Below are positions 1-8,557 of a DNA stretch of 33,036 bases, in pieces. This DNA is from JAOTYV01 sp041557595 (GTDB lineage Bacteria; Pseudomonadota; Alphaproteobacteria; UBA8366): the NCBI GenBank assembly GCA_041557595.1, contig JBFFGE010000024.1:1-33036 (forward strand). The letters run 5' to 3'. Position numbers and translations under genes: made by a program. The notes under the pieces were generated by a model. The model was not told the origin of the DNA. It saw nothing but the letters and a program-made list of their open reading frames with translations, and did no database searches. Numbering within the stretch: position 1 is the first letter of the stretch; the number at the start of each line of letters is the position of its first letter.

Positions 1-1254
1 CCGCCGGCGGGCGGCGCCGGCGTGCCCGACGGCGCGCGCGTTCCGGGCACGCCCTATCGACTCGATCCGGCGGTGGCCGCATTCAACATCGGCTGCCTGG
101 TGCGCTGGCTCGACTTCAACGATACCTGGACCGCAGCGCAGACATGCCACCCGTCGGACGATGTCGGCCCCATCCTCGCCCTGGCCGACAGCCTGAGCCG
201 CCGCGGCGCCGCCGCCGGGCGACCGCCGCTCACCATGCGCACGGTGCTCGAAGCGATGGTGAAGGCGCACGAGATTCAAGGTGTGCTGGGCATGGAAAAC
301 GCGCTCAGCAATCACGGCATCGATCACGTGCTGTTCCTGAAGATCGGCGCCACGGCAACGCTCGCAGGCATGCTCGGCGGCAGCCGAGAGCAGATCGCAA
401 ATGCCGTGTCGCTGGCGTTCTTCGAACCCAGCCTGGCCCTGCATCGGTATGGCTCGAACACGGGCCCGCGCAAGGGCTGGGCGGCCGCCGAGGCCGCGGC
501 GCGGTCGGTGCGATTCGCGCACATGGCGGTTGCCGGCGAACCGGGCTATCCCCAGGTGCTCACGCACCCGAAATGGGGCTTCAACAAGGTCTTTTTCGGC
601 GGCGAGCCATTCCGCAACACCATCGCCTTCGACGGCCGCGTCATGACCGGCGTCCTGTTCAAGATTCAGGCCCCGGTGGTGATTCACGCCCAATCCGCGG
701 TCGAAGCGGCAATCCGGATGCACGGCGAACTGAACGGCCGCGTCGACGACATCGCCCGCATCGAGCTCCAAAGCCACAACCGTACGCTCGCGATTATCGA
801 CAAGACCGGCCCGTTGCGAAACGCCGCCGACCGCGATCATTGCCTGCAATACGCGGTGGCGGTGGCCCTGCTCCACGGCCGGCTGAACGCGGCGGACTAC
901 GAGGACGAAGCGGCCGCCGACCCACGCATCGACCGCCTGCGCGGCCTCATGCGCCTCACCGAATGCGAGGCCTACACCGAAGCCTATCGCGATCCCGCCC
1001 GGAAGCTTAATCCGAACTCGATCCAGGTCTTCTTCACGGACGGCACGCGGACCCCGTTGATCGAAGTGCTGCAGCCGCTCGGCGATCCCGCCCGGCGCGC
1101 CGAAGGCATCCCGCTGCTGGTCGAGAAGTTCGAGCGCAGCGTCGCCGGGCGCTTCGCTCCCAAACAGGCCGCGGCCATCGTAGAGCTTTGCCTGGAGCAC
1201 GATCGCCTGCTCGCGCTGCCCGTGCCGGCGTTCACCGACATGCTGAGCACGTGA
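1..1254 (+). CDS. prpD: 2-methylcitrate dehydratase, MmgE/PrpD family (5' end outside window)
   Basis: The frame is open from the first base of the window with no stop upstream, so the gene starts outside it; about 60-70 N-terminal residues seem to be missing, given a usual length near 480. PrpD dehydrates 2-methylcitrate in the methylcitrate cycle, which breaks down propionyl-CoA in the cytoplasm. The sequence follows true PrpD rather than a distant MmgE relative: it has the YGSNTGPRKGWAA stretch, then RDHCLQYAVAVALLHGRL and a C-terminal segment with DGTRTPLIEV and GIPLLVEKFE. No prpB or prpC is visible here; they would lie upstream. It ends at TGA 1252-1254, followed closely by a GC-rich hairpin. 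The family is clear; the exact substrate is inferred from similarity. Confidence 0.85.
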   Translation, partial: PPAGGAGVPDGARVPGTPYRLDPAVAAFNIGCLVRWLDFNDTWTAAQTCHPSDDVGPILALADSLSRRGAAAGRPPLTMRTVLEAMVKAHEIQGVLGMENALSNHGIDHVLFLKIGATATLAGMLGGSREQIANAVSLAFFEPSLALHRYGSNTGPRKGWAAAEAAARSVRFAHMAVAGEPGYPQVLTHPKWGFNKVFFGGEPFRNTIAFDGRVMTGVLFKIQAPVVIHAQSAVEAAIRMHGELNGRVDDIARIELQSHNRTLAIIDKTGPLRNAADRDHCLQYAVAVALLHGRLNAADYEDEAAADPRIDRLRGLMRLTECEAYTEAYRDPARKLNPNSIQVFFTDGTRTPLIEVLQPLGDPARRAEGIPLLVEKFERSVAGRFAPKQAAAIVELCLEHDRLLALPVPAFTDMLST

Positions 1255-1261
1255 GCATCGG

Positions 1262-1280
1262 CCGGCGCCGGAGGCGCCGG
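1262..1280 (+). terminator. GC-rich hairpin after prpD
   Basis: A perfect 8-bp stem (CCGGCGCC with GGCGCCGG) with a GGA loop sits 7 bases after the prpD stop codon. The downstream bases are only weakly T-rich (GTCATTCAT), so this is a likely but not textbook intrinsic terminator. Confidence 0.45.
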
Positions 1281-1323
1281 GTCATTCATAATCCGTTTCC
1301 TATGTCTCCCGATCCGACATCGT

Positions 1324-1400
1324 AGGAAATGGCGCACCGTTCGAACTTCGCTCGAACTTACTTGTTGGGAAGAGGGCGGCCATTTCACAGGAAATGGCGC
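1324..1400. repeat. 12-bp direct repeat including the tRNA-Arg 3' end
   Basis: AGGAAATGGCGC is found at 1324-1335 and again at 1389-1400, where the second copy contains the CCA end of tRNA-Arg. Direct repeats of a tRNA 3' end are typical of attachment sites, but only 65 bases separate the copies and nothing mobile lies between them. Confidence 0.55.
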
Positions 1401-1471
1401 GCCCGGCAGGACTCGAACCTGCGACCCCCAGATTAGGAATCTGGTGCTCTATCCGGCTGAGCTACGGGCGC
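1395..1471 (-). tRNA. tRNA-Arg, anticodon CCT
   Basis: Read on the minus strand, the 77-base gene has a 7-bp acceptor stem (GCGCCCG with CGGGCGC), discriminator G and an encoded CCA at 1395-1397. The anticodon arm is CCAGA-TTCCTAA-TCTGG, giving anticodon CCT, which reads the AGG arginine codon. The T arm is GCAGG-TTCGAGT-CCTGC, and the D arm region begins TAGCTCAGCCGGATAGAGCA. It lies just downstream of the autotransporter gene on the same strand. The frameshifted reading frame of that gene runs into the tRNA, which is a sign of damage in the protein gene rather than of a real overlap. Confidence 0.97.
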
Positions 1472-1483
1472 CGCGCCGCAAGG

Positions 1484-1489
1484 GTTATA
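1484..1489 (-). promoter_or_regulatory. Candidate -10 element for tRNA-Arg
   Basis: TATAAC on the minus strand lies 12 bases upstream of the tRNA 5' end, which would place transcription start about 6 bases before it. The -35 region 17 bases further upstream is poor, so the call rests on the -10 match and its position. Confidence 0.4.
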
Positions 1490-1535
1490 GCACAACCCTC
1501 CCGGCATGAAGCCCCGGCGTGCGTTTCGGCGCGCC

Positions 1536-4500
1536 CTAAAACGGAACGCGCAGCTTGGCGATGCCGTAGGTTTCGCTCCCGCTATCGGCCGCATGGCCCG
1601 GCTGCAGGGAATAGCCCACCGTGGCGTCGATCGACGCCGCTTTACCGAAATCCAGCCCGTAAAACAGCTCGAAATCGACCTGCCGCCGGACGGCGTTAGA
1701 GAGACGGAATCCTTGGAAACCGCGTAGTCGCCGGCGGAGGTGTACCCGGACGTGTAGTGGAAGGTCGCATCGCCCGACGAAATACGCAGCGGCTGCGTCG
1801 CCACCAGGCCCCAGCGGTCGCGCCGCCGGAACAGATCGGTGCCGATCAGACCGCCGCTGAAACTTTCCGCCGACAGCAGCGAAATCTCCGACAACACCGA
1901 GTCGCCGGCCAGGTCGAGCGTGGCCACGCCCCGGCTGTAGCTGCCGAACAGGCGGATGTTATCGGTCAGCCGGGCCTCCACGCGGACCGCGCCGAAACCC
2001 GTGGTCGACGCCGGCCGATTGCCGAATCCGCCGTCGAGACGGGAGCCGAGCAGGGTTCCGGTTTCCCGCATGGCGCCGCCCTGCAGCCCGACCCGGAGGC
2101 GCTTGCCCAGCGCCATGCTATGCTCGATCAGCGTTCCGGTAGCCGCGCCGGCCGGGGCGTCGGAGGTTTCGTCGCTGCCCTGGGTGCCCAAGAATCCGAC
2201 GCGGAAAGAGCCATATTTCCCGTAATCCTGGCTCATCGACCAGGCATAGCCGGATTCGAAGAACGAGAAGAACGGGTTGACCAGGGCATGGCGGGAGCCC
2301 AGCAATCCGCTCTCGTGCAAATCGCCCGCGCCGCCGGAAAACATCCGGGCCGGATCGTGCTTGTAGCTCATGGTATATTCGGCGCCGTCGCCGGAGAGAC
2401 GCAGAAACGCCGAGGTGACGTCCTTCGCCGGCCCCTGCCCGCCCGCATCGGCGAAGCGCGGCACGATGCCGTCGCGGCTGGCCGAGGCGATGTTGAAGGC
2501 GATTGTCTGGTTGCCAGCCTGGATCGTCTGGGTTTCCGTCCGGTCGGCAAACCGGCCGAACCGCGTGTCGAAAGTCTCGCGCGGCGCCTGGGCCACGAAG
2601 TCCCGCAGATTCACCTGATAGACGCGGTCATAATCGTCGAACGCACCCAGCGCGAGCGAGGACTTGGACAAGGCATCGCCGAAGGCGGCGCCGAGCGCGA
2701 TTCCGCTCGAGGGCACGGTCGCGGAAGACGCCGCCGGCCCGCCGGGGGTCGCCAAACGCATGACGCCGAGGGGCACCGTTGCCTGCGACAGGTTCAGCAG
2801 GCCGCGACCGTAAACGGCGTCGATCCCCGGCGCGCCCAGATCGGTCGCCGTGGTCAGCAGCAGATCGACGATCTGCGTTGGGGTCAGGCTCGGAAACGCC
2901 TGCTTGAGCACCGCAATCGCGCCGGCGACATGCGGCGCCGCCATCGAAGTGCCGGACAGAATGCCGTAGCCGCTGGCGCTGTCCGCCGGCTCGACGCTCG
3001 AGACGATATTGACGCCCGGCGCCGCGAGACAGAAATTCTGCGCAACACCGCAGCCATTGCTGAAACTGGCAATTCGATTGTTCGAGTCCGTAGCGACGAC
3101 AGCGAGCCAAAGTCCGGCCAGGCCCGGCTGATTCAGCGGCAGGACCGATTCCTGGCTCGGCTGATCGGCGCTGAACAAGGTCGACGCCGCGCCGACCTCG
3201 ACGCTGGTCCCGAATCGGACGAAATTTCCGGTCGCGGTGTCGAAGAGCGGGACCTGCCCGGTCGCCGAATTGAAGCCGTCATTGCCGGCTGAGAAAATCG
3301 AGACGATCCCGGCAGTGGCGGCGTTCTGCCACTTGGCAAGCACCGCCGGCGTGAAACCGCCGTCCGTCGCGGAGGACGGGCCGACAACGTCGAAGGTGCC
3401 ATCGAACAACGTCACGGTATCGAAATCGCTGGTGCCCCAGCTGTTGTTGATGACCGCGGCGCCGTTGGCGATCGCGTGATCAAGCGCCGAACCCAGAACG
3501 GCATTCGAGGTATCGATGCCAAAGACATCGCCAACCCGCACCGGGATGATCGTCGCACCGTAGGCAACTCCATGGCTGCCCAGATTGTTTCGCGCCCCCG
3601 CGGCGATGCCGGCCACATGGGTGCCGTGGGTCGAATCCAGCGGATCCTTCTCCGGCACGAGGTCGAGATCCACGGGATCGAGCGGCGCGACGAACTTCAA
3701 GGTGAATTCCGGATGATCCATGTCGAAACCGTTGTCGAACACCGCAATCCGGACTCCCGAACCGGTCCAGCCGCGGCTATAGGCGACCTGAGCGTTGATG
3801 TTGCTGAGCCCGTAATTGACATCGAATTCAGGTATAAGCTGGACGCCCCCGCCGCCGCCGGATCCGGCCCCGGTGGCGGTAAAGCCGATGATGGCGCCGC
3901 CGACGCCCAACGCACCGAGCGCGATCAAGGAGGTGGTGCCGATCGGAAATCCAGAAGCAGGGGCGGCGACGGTTTGTGCGTTGAGGTTGACGACGTCGAT
4001 CTTGCCGACCCGGACAAGGCCGTTGGCCGCGGCCAGCGCCGTATTGGGATCCTTGCCGCCGATCTTGACCGCTGCGTCATAGGTCGACAGGAACCGGTCC
4101 GGGTTCGCTTCGACCGCCGCGGTGACCGCGTCGTAGAATGCCTGGCTGCCGCTCTTGTGAGCCGCCTTCAGACGCCGAACCGTCGCGGGGTCGGCAGCCG
4201 GCAAGTTCTTCGAAAAGGTTCGGGCCGCCTCCAGGATTTGCGGCGCTTGGTCCGGCGCCGCCTGAAGGCCGGCCATCGCAATATCGTTGGCGGCGTTCGG
4301 CCGGTTGAGAATGGCGTTTCGGATGGTATCCGGCGCCTGTTGCGGATAGGCACGCACGACCCGGCGCACATCTTCCAGGAACGCCGCCTTGGAATGCCGG
4401 GCGCCGACCGCCGTGCGGGCCGCGGCCAGAACCGTTTTACCGGCCGCATGCGCAGGAAATGAATGGGACATCGCGTTCGACCACGCGACGGCTGTACACA

Positions 4501-4549
4501 GGAACAGGACGGGCACCCGGACAAACGGACGCTTAGATATTTTCCGCAC
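1536..4549 (-). pseudogene. S8 subtilisin-like autotransporter serine protease, frameshifted near the C-terminus
   Basis: This is a secreted subtilase that would cross the outer membrane through its own C-terminal beta-barrel. GTG at 4549 is preferred as start: it follows GAGAGAGG by 7 bases and begins directly with a signal peptide (basic MRKISKRPF, then a hydrophobic core). A longer frame reaches 4651. From 4549 the parts are a helical N-region, a Gly-rich segment (about 205-236), the protease domain with Asp272 (DNGFD), His308 (HGTHVAG), Asn423 (SAGNDG) and Ser535 (GTSMAAP), then a barrel from about residue 720. The frame breaks at about 1685: TCCGGCGGCAGG would read S-G-R-Q-V-D-F-E with one extra C. 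With that base restored, the protein ends in KLRVPF at TAG 1536-1538, a normal autotransporter end with terminal Phe. Unrepaired, the frame runs to 1433 inside tRNA-Arg. This could be a true lesion or a sequence error. Confidence 0.85.
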
Positions 4550-4797
4550 GAACAACCTCTCTCGAATGCCGGGACTGGAGCCATCCAGCCGTTCCGAGTT
4601 TCCAATTCCCGCTTCACATTGATTTCGTTGTATGATTTTGGGCATCTGCACGACACGAAACGGTCGTGCGGTTTCCGCCCGCGCGGGTTCCGCAAAGAGT
4701 AGGAGCGGACCTTTGAAAAAAGGGTTAACGGCGGCGCAAGGATATTATCTATCGCCTTGAGTCGGCGGGATGTATCGGACTACCGCCCGAGGCCGGA

Positions 4798-5361
4798 TCA
4801 GGGAATCAGGCTGCCCAGCGGATGGGCATAGAACAGCATCACCGAGGCGATGCCCGGATCCCGATCCTCGATGCCATAATTCGACATGTAGTGAAAACCG
4901 ACGCCCAGACGCGTCCAATCGTCAAACCGCCAGGCGACATCAAGCCCATTGCGGAATTTCAGGATACCGCCGAGGTCCTGCCCGTTGCCCTTGCCGTACG
5001 CACCGATGGCGGTGCTTGGCGTTGCGACGATTCGACTGCCGAAATACAGGTCCAGATTCAGGCCAAGCCAGCCATAGGCGGAACCGTTGGTGGCGATCAG
5101 GCCGCCAACCGATGGCCGCACATGCAAGACCTCGAATTCCGGTCCGCTACGAAAGTGAAAGGAAAACACGCCGCCCGATTCCCGATCGGCCAGAATATCC
5201 CCGGTATAGCCGCCGCCGAGAAACATCATGGCCGGCGAATCGTTGGCGCGCGCCGGCCCGATCGACAATGACGCCATTGCGAGCACCGCGCAGATCGCGA
5301 CGATATGCCGGCCCGCGCGGGCGGGACCCTGACGATGCAGATTCCGGTTTCCAACCACCAT
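4798..5361 (-). CDS. PagL-like (acyloxyacyl hydrolase family) outer-membrane protein
   Basis: A small beta-barrel protein resembling PagL, which removes the 3-O-acyl chain from lipid A in the outer membrane. The start is set at ATG 5361, giving about 187 residues with a signal peptide ending near SLSIGPARA; a longer frame from TTG 5487 has an improbable N-terminus. The family pattern near the C-terminus is present as HYMSNYGIEDRDPG. PagL uses a His-x-Ser pair with a Glu 12 residues after the Ser. Here His is three rather than two residues before Ser, and the Glu position is Ala, so enzymatic activity is doubtful. It lies between the autotransporter and the proline iminopeptidase on the same strand. 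The fold is well supported; the activity is not. Confidence 0.65.
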   Translation of the reverse strand: MVVGNRNLHRQGPARAGRHIVAICAVLAMASLSIGPARANDSPAMMFLGGGYTGDILADRESGGVFSFHFRSGPEFEVLHVRPSVGGLIATNGSAYGWLGLNLDLYFGSRIVATPSTAIGAYGKGNGQDLGGILKFRNGLDVAWRFDDWTRLGVGFHYMSNYGIEDRDPGIASVMLFYAHPLGSLIP

Positions 5362-5466
5362 GGCCGGCATCATACGGCACCGCACGGACGGCGCAAGGCG
5401 GCGGCCATGCCTTGAGAAGCGTGCGCCCGATTGGGCGCCCATAACCTGCTCTGTCTTTATAGAATC

Positions 5467-5514
5467 GATCAACTTTTCTGCCTTCAATTGATCCCAATTA
5501 AAGGCAGGTTGATC
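5467..5514 (-). terminator. Long inverted repeat after the proline iminopeptidase gene
   Basis: GATCAAC (5467-5473) pairs with GTTGATC (5508-5514). Inside it CTGCCTTCAATT (5478-5489) pairs with AATTAAAGGCAG (5496-5507) with one mismatch and a 6-base loop; four T's bulge on one side. The repeat ends exactly at the stop codon of the iminopeptidase gene. There is no T-run after it, so it may act in RNA stability as well as in termination. Confidence 0.5.
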
Positions 5515-6473
5515 TAGCGTAGACGGCGAAAGCCGTTCGTCGCGGCCAGCAACGCCGCGCGAACGCCGGTTTCCATCGCTGAATGCCCGGCGTCGGGAAC
5601 GATGACATAGTCGGCGTCAGGCCATGCGCGGGACAGCGCGTCCGCCGATTCGATCGGACAAATGATGTCGTATCGTCCTTGCACGATCGCACCCGGAATA
5701 CCGGTCAGGCGATCGGCGGCGCGGAGGAGATCCCCTTCGCCCATGAAAAGATCGTTCACGAAGTAATGCGCCTCGATGCGGGCAAGACCGAGGGCGATAT
5801 TCGGGTCTGCAAGCGAGGCGACGGTGCCGGGGTTTGGCAACAGCGTCGAGCACGACCCTTCGTACTGGCTCCAGGCACGAGCCGCGGGCATGTGGATGTC
5901 GGGATTGGGATCGATCAGGCGCCGGTAATAATTGCCAAGCAGATCATCCCGTTCCGACGCCGGCAGGAACTCGGTGAATCGCCGCCAGGCCTCCGGAAAG
6001 ATGCGGCGCATGCCGAACATGAACCAGTCGACCTCCGCCTTGCGGCACAGGAAAACGCCGCGCAGCACCAGGGCGATGCACCGTTCGGGATAGGCCTGCG
6101 CGTACGCCAAGGCGAGGCTGGAGCCCCACGACCCGCCGAACAACAGCCATCGCTCGAGACCGAGATGTTCCCGCAGCTTTTCCAGATCCTGGACGAGGTG
6201 CGCCGTCGTGTTGTCGTTCAGCTCGCCGAGCGGTGTCGACCGGCCGGCGCCTCGCTGATCGAAGACGATGATGCGGTAATGGGTTGAATCGAAAAAACGG
6301 CGATGCGCCGGCGTCGCGCCGGATCCTGGCCCGCCATGCAGAAAGACCGCCGGAATGCCATTGCGATTGCCCGATTGTTCCCAGTACAAGGTATGAATGT
6401 CGTCGACTCGCAACCAGCCGGTTTCGAAGGGGTCGATTTCAGGAAACAGCTCGCGCTGCGAAGTGGCTTCCAC
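5514..6473 (-). CDS. pip: Proline iminopeptidase (peptidase family S33)
   Basis: An alpha/beta-hydrolase that removes N-terminal proline from peptides in the cytoplasm. The 319-residue length is normal for the family. The oxyanion-hole motif HGGPGSG is at about 46-52, and the nucleophile elbow GGSWGSS holds Ser115. The remaining catalytic residues are Asp269 (GRYDIICP) and His297 (DAGHSAM). The start is GTG 6473, preceded by AGGA with a 6-base spacing. It reads away from the nuclease-like gene at 6594, with about 120 bases between the two starts that must hold both promoters. A long inverted repeat sits at its stop codon. Confidence 0.93.
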   Translation of the reverse strand: MEATSQRELFPEIDPFETGWLRVDDIHTLYWEQSGNRNGIPAVFLHGGPGSGATPAHRRFFDSTHYRIIVFDQRGAGRSTPLGELNDNTTAHLVQDLEKLREHLGLERWLLFGGSWGSSLALAYAQAYPERCIALVLRGVFLCRKAEVDWFMFGMRRIFPEAWRRFTEFLPASERDDLLGNYYRRLIDPNPDIHMPAARAWSQYEGSCSTLLPNPGTVASLADPNIALGLARIEAHYFVNDLFMGEGDLLRAADRLTGIPGAIVQGRYDIICPIESADALSRAWPDADYVIVPDAGHSAMETGVRAALLAATNGFRRLR

Positions 6474-6581
6474 AGTTCATCCTGTCGTTAGGCGCCGGCT
6501 TTACGGGCCGATCATTCCATAATGTATGCAACCCTGCGACACCTGCATAGCCCGTTTGGCGCGGCGGCGGCGGCTTTGCGG

Positions 6582-6587
6582 TATAGT
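6582..6587 (+). promoter_or_regulatory. Candidate -10 element abutting the nuclease-like gene
   Basis: TATAGT ends 6 bases before ATG 6594, so transcription would begin at or near the start codon and give a leaderless mRNA. No good -35 is visible at normal spacing. Confidence 0.3.
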
Positions 6588-6593
6588 CCGCCA

Positions 6594-7387
6594 ATGCGGA
6601 CCCTACTGACACTGTTGCTGCTTCTAGGCGGCGTCTCCGGCGCCGCCGCCGACGTCACCCTGCCGGCGGGCCTGACGCGTGGCGACAAACCGGGTGTGGT
6701 GGTCGAGATCGTCGACGGCGACACGGTGAAGCTGCGGGACGGACGGGAGGTGCGCCTGGTCGGATTGCAGGCGCCGAAACTGCCGCTCGGCCGACGCGGC
6801 TTCAAGACCTGGCCGCTCGCCGAAGAATCCAAGCAGGCGCTCGCCCGCCTGACGCTCAATAAGACGGTATCGCTGCATTTCGGCGGCGCCGGATGGATCG
6901 CCACGGCCGGGTGCTGGCCCATCTCGCCGGTACCGCGGGAACCTGGATCCAAGGCGCCATGCTATCGCTCGGCATGGCCCGCGTTTACAGCTTTCGGGAC
7001 AATCGTGCCGCGGTGCCCGTCATGCTCGACCTCGAACGGCAGGCGCGCCTCCAACGCCGCGGCATTTGGCGCCATCCGTTCTATCGCATCCGGCGCGACA
7101 CCGACGCCGGCGCCGATATCGGCACATTCCAGCTGGTCGAGGGGCAGGTTCGCGCCGTCGCAACGGTGCGCGACCGGACCTATCTGAATTTCGGCGACGA
7201 TTGGCGGCGGGATTTCACCATCACCGTGCGCAACCGTTTCCGGCGTCACTTCGACGCGGCCGGCCTGTCGCCGGCGGCTCTGAGGGGACGGAATATTCGC
7301 GTGCGCGGCTGGCTCGACTCCCGAAACGGGCCGATGATCGAAGCGACCCATCCGGAACAAATCGAGATTCTCGATGCCGCCCCTTGA
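6594..7387 (+). pseudogene. Secreted thermonuclease-like (SNase fold) protein, frameshifted
   Basis: It begins with a short signal peptide (MRTLLTLLLLLGGVSGAAA), then an SNase-like domain with VVEIVDGDTVKLRDG and VRLVGLQAPKLPLG. At about 6888 the frame shifts: the first frame runs out as GGAGWIATAG, while the next frame carries MDRHGRVLAHLAG and the rest of the domain to TGA 7385-7387. One extra G in GGCGGCGCCGGATGG would join them as FGGARMDRHGRVLAHL, as expected for the family, so a one-base deletion or sequencing error is likely. In staphylococcal nuclease the catalytic glutamate follows Thr-Pro; here that place is Lys (QAPK), so nuclease activity is uncertain even if the frame is repaired. 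The C-terminal 80 residues contain RGWLDSRNGPMIEATHPEQI, a likely second domain. Confidence 0.75.
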
Positions 7388-7446
7388 AATCGCTGCACGG
7401 CCGGCCGGCGAACGGACCGGCCACGGCGGCGATTACGCAGCGGCGA

Positions 7447-8331
7447 CTACGCGTCGGCGAACAGATCGGTGGGCTGTTCCGCCTGACGTTCGATGTGAAC
7501 GCGCAGCTTGGCCAAGGCGCGCTGTTCAAGCTGCCGAACCCGCTCCTTGCTCACACCCAGGGTCTTGCCGAGTTCTTCGAGCGTCGCGCCATTTTCGCGC
7601 AGGCGCCGGCGGCGGATGATCGTCTGCTCCCGATCGGTCAGTTGCGTCAGGGCGTCATTGAGCCAGCGCGACCGTGTCTCGGCGTCCCGCAATCCGGTAA
7701 CCACCTGCTCCGGGCTCGGCCTTTCATCCCGCAGGAAATCCTGCCAGGCGCCGTCCGATTCGTCGGCCACCGGCGCGTTCAATGACTGGTCGCTGCCGGA
7801 CAGCCGCATTTCCATCGATTCGACTTCGGCAAGCGGCACCCGGAGTTCTTCCGCGATCGAGCTGCGTCCTTCGTGACTCAACCTTCCACCCGCATTGCCT
7901 TCGATCCGCGCGCGCAAGCGGCGCAAATTGAAGAACAGCGATTTTTGCGCCGATGTCGTACCGGTCCGAACGATCGACCAGTTCCGCAGGATATAATCCT
8001 GCATCGCCGCCCGGATCCACCAGGTGGCATAGGTCGAAAAGCGTACGCCCCGCTCCGGATCGAATCGCGCCGCGGCCTGCATCAGCCCGATGCTGCCTTC
8101 CTGCACAAGGTCGCCCATCGGCAAACCGTAATTGCGGAATTTCGCCGCCGTGCTGATGACAAGCCGCATATAGGCGCGCACCAGCTCGTGCAATGCGTGC
8201 TCGTCGCCGTCGTCGCGCCAGCGCCGGGCATAGGCGTATTCGGTTTCGCGTTCGAGCAGCGGCTCACGCATCGCCGCTCGAATGAACCGCAAATTCGCCT
8301 GTTGGGTTGTCGGATCGTCGATATGCGCCAT
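7447..8331 (-). CDS. rpoH: Heat-shock sigma factor RpoH (sigma-32)
   Basis: An alternative sigma factor that directs RNA polymerase to heat-shock promoters. At 294 residues it is of normal length. Region 2 is clear: LVRAYMRLVISTAAKF, then MGDLVQEGSIGLMQAAARFD and FSTYATWWIRAAMQDYILRN. The RpoH box QKSLFFNLRR follows region 2 and separates this family from RpoD. Region 4 has the helix-turn-helix TLEELGKTLGVSKERVRQLE. The start is ATG 8331. The upstream region is strikingly AT-rich and holds a TATAAT hexamer on the minus strand. htpG in this window is a probable target, although no sigma-32 promoter was assigned to it. Confidence 0.95.
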   Translation of the reverse strand: MAHIDDPTTQQANLRFIRAAMREPLLERETEYAYARRWRDDGDEHALHELVRAYMRLVISTAAKFRNYGLPMGDLVQEGSIGLMQAAARFDPERGVRFSTYATWWIRAAMQDYILRNWSIVRTGTTSAQKSLFFNLRRLRARIEGNAGGRLSHEGRSSIAEELRVPLAEVESMEMRLSGSDQSLNAPVADESDGAWQDFLRDERPSPEQVVTGLRDAETRSRWLNDALTQLTDREQTIIRRRRLRENGATLEELGKTLGVSKERVRQLEQRALAKLRVHIERQAEQPTDLFADA

Positions 8332-8435
8332 TTTGCAGATACCGTTCTGGTCAAGGTAGGCGCCGCCGGAAATCGGGATATTTTCCGCTGGCCCCTTTAA
8401 TATATTATCAAATAAGTCGGATTTTAAGTAGGAAA

Positions 8436-8441
8436 ATTATA
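8436..8441 (-). promoter_or_regulatory. Candidate rpoH -10 element in an AT-rich island
   Basis: A perfect TATAAT on the minus strand lies about 95 bases upstream of rpoH, inside the AT-rich tract 8397-8520. No good -35 sits 16-18 bases upstream. An alternative pair on the same strand, TTGTTC and TAAGAT with 17 bases between, is also possible, so the exact start is open. Confidence 0.35.
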
Positions 8442-8557
8442 GAACGATTCCAATCTTATTGATGAAATTATTGTGAACAAGCGATAAAGATTTTGAAACA
8501 TTGAATTAAAATCCCCAAAACCCGATCACATTAATCGGACATTGAGGCGTGCGCGGT

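Noticed and set aside
1757..3292. 511-codon open frame on the plus strand
   Set aside because: It is the antisense of the autotransporter, and its composition (Arg, Gln, Gly, Ala rich) is that of a shadow frame.
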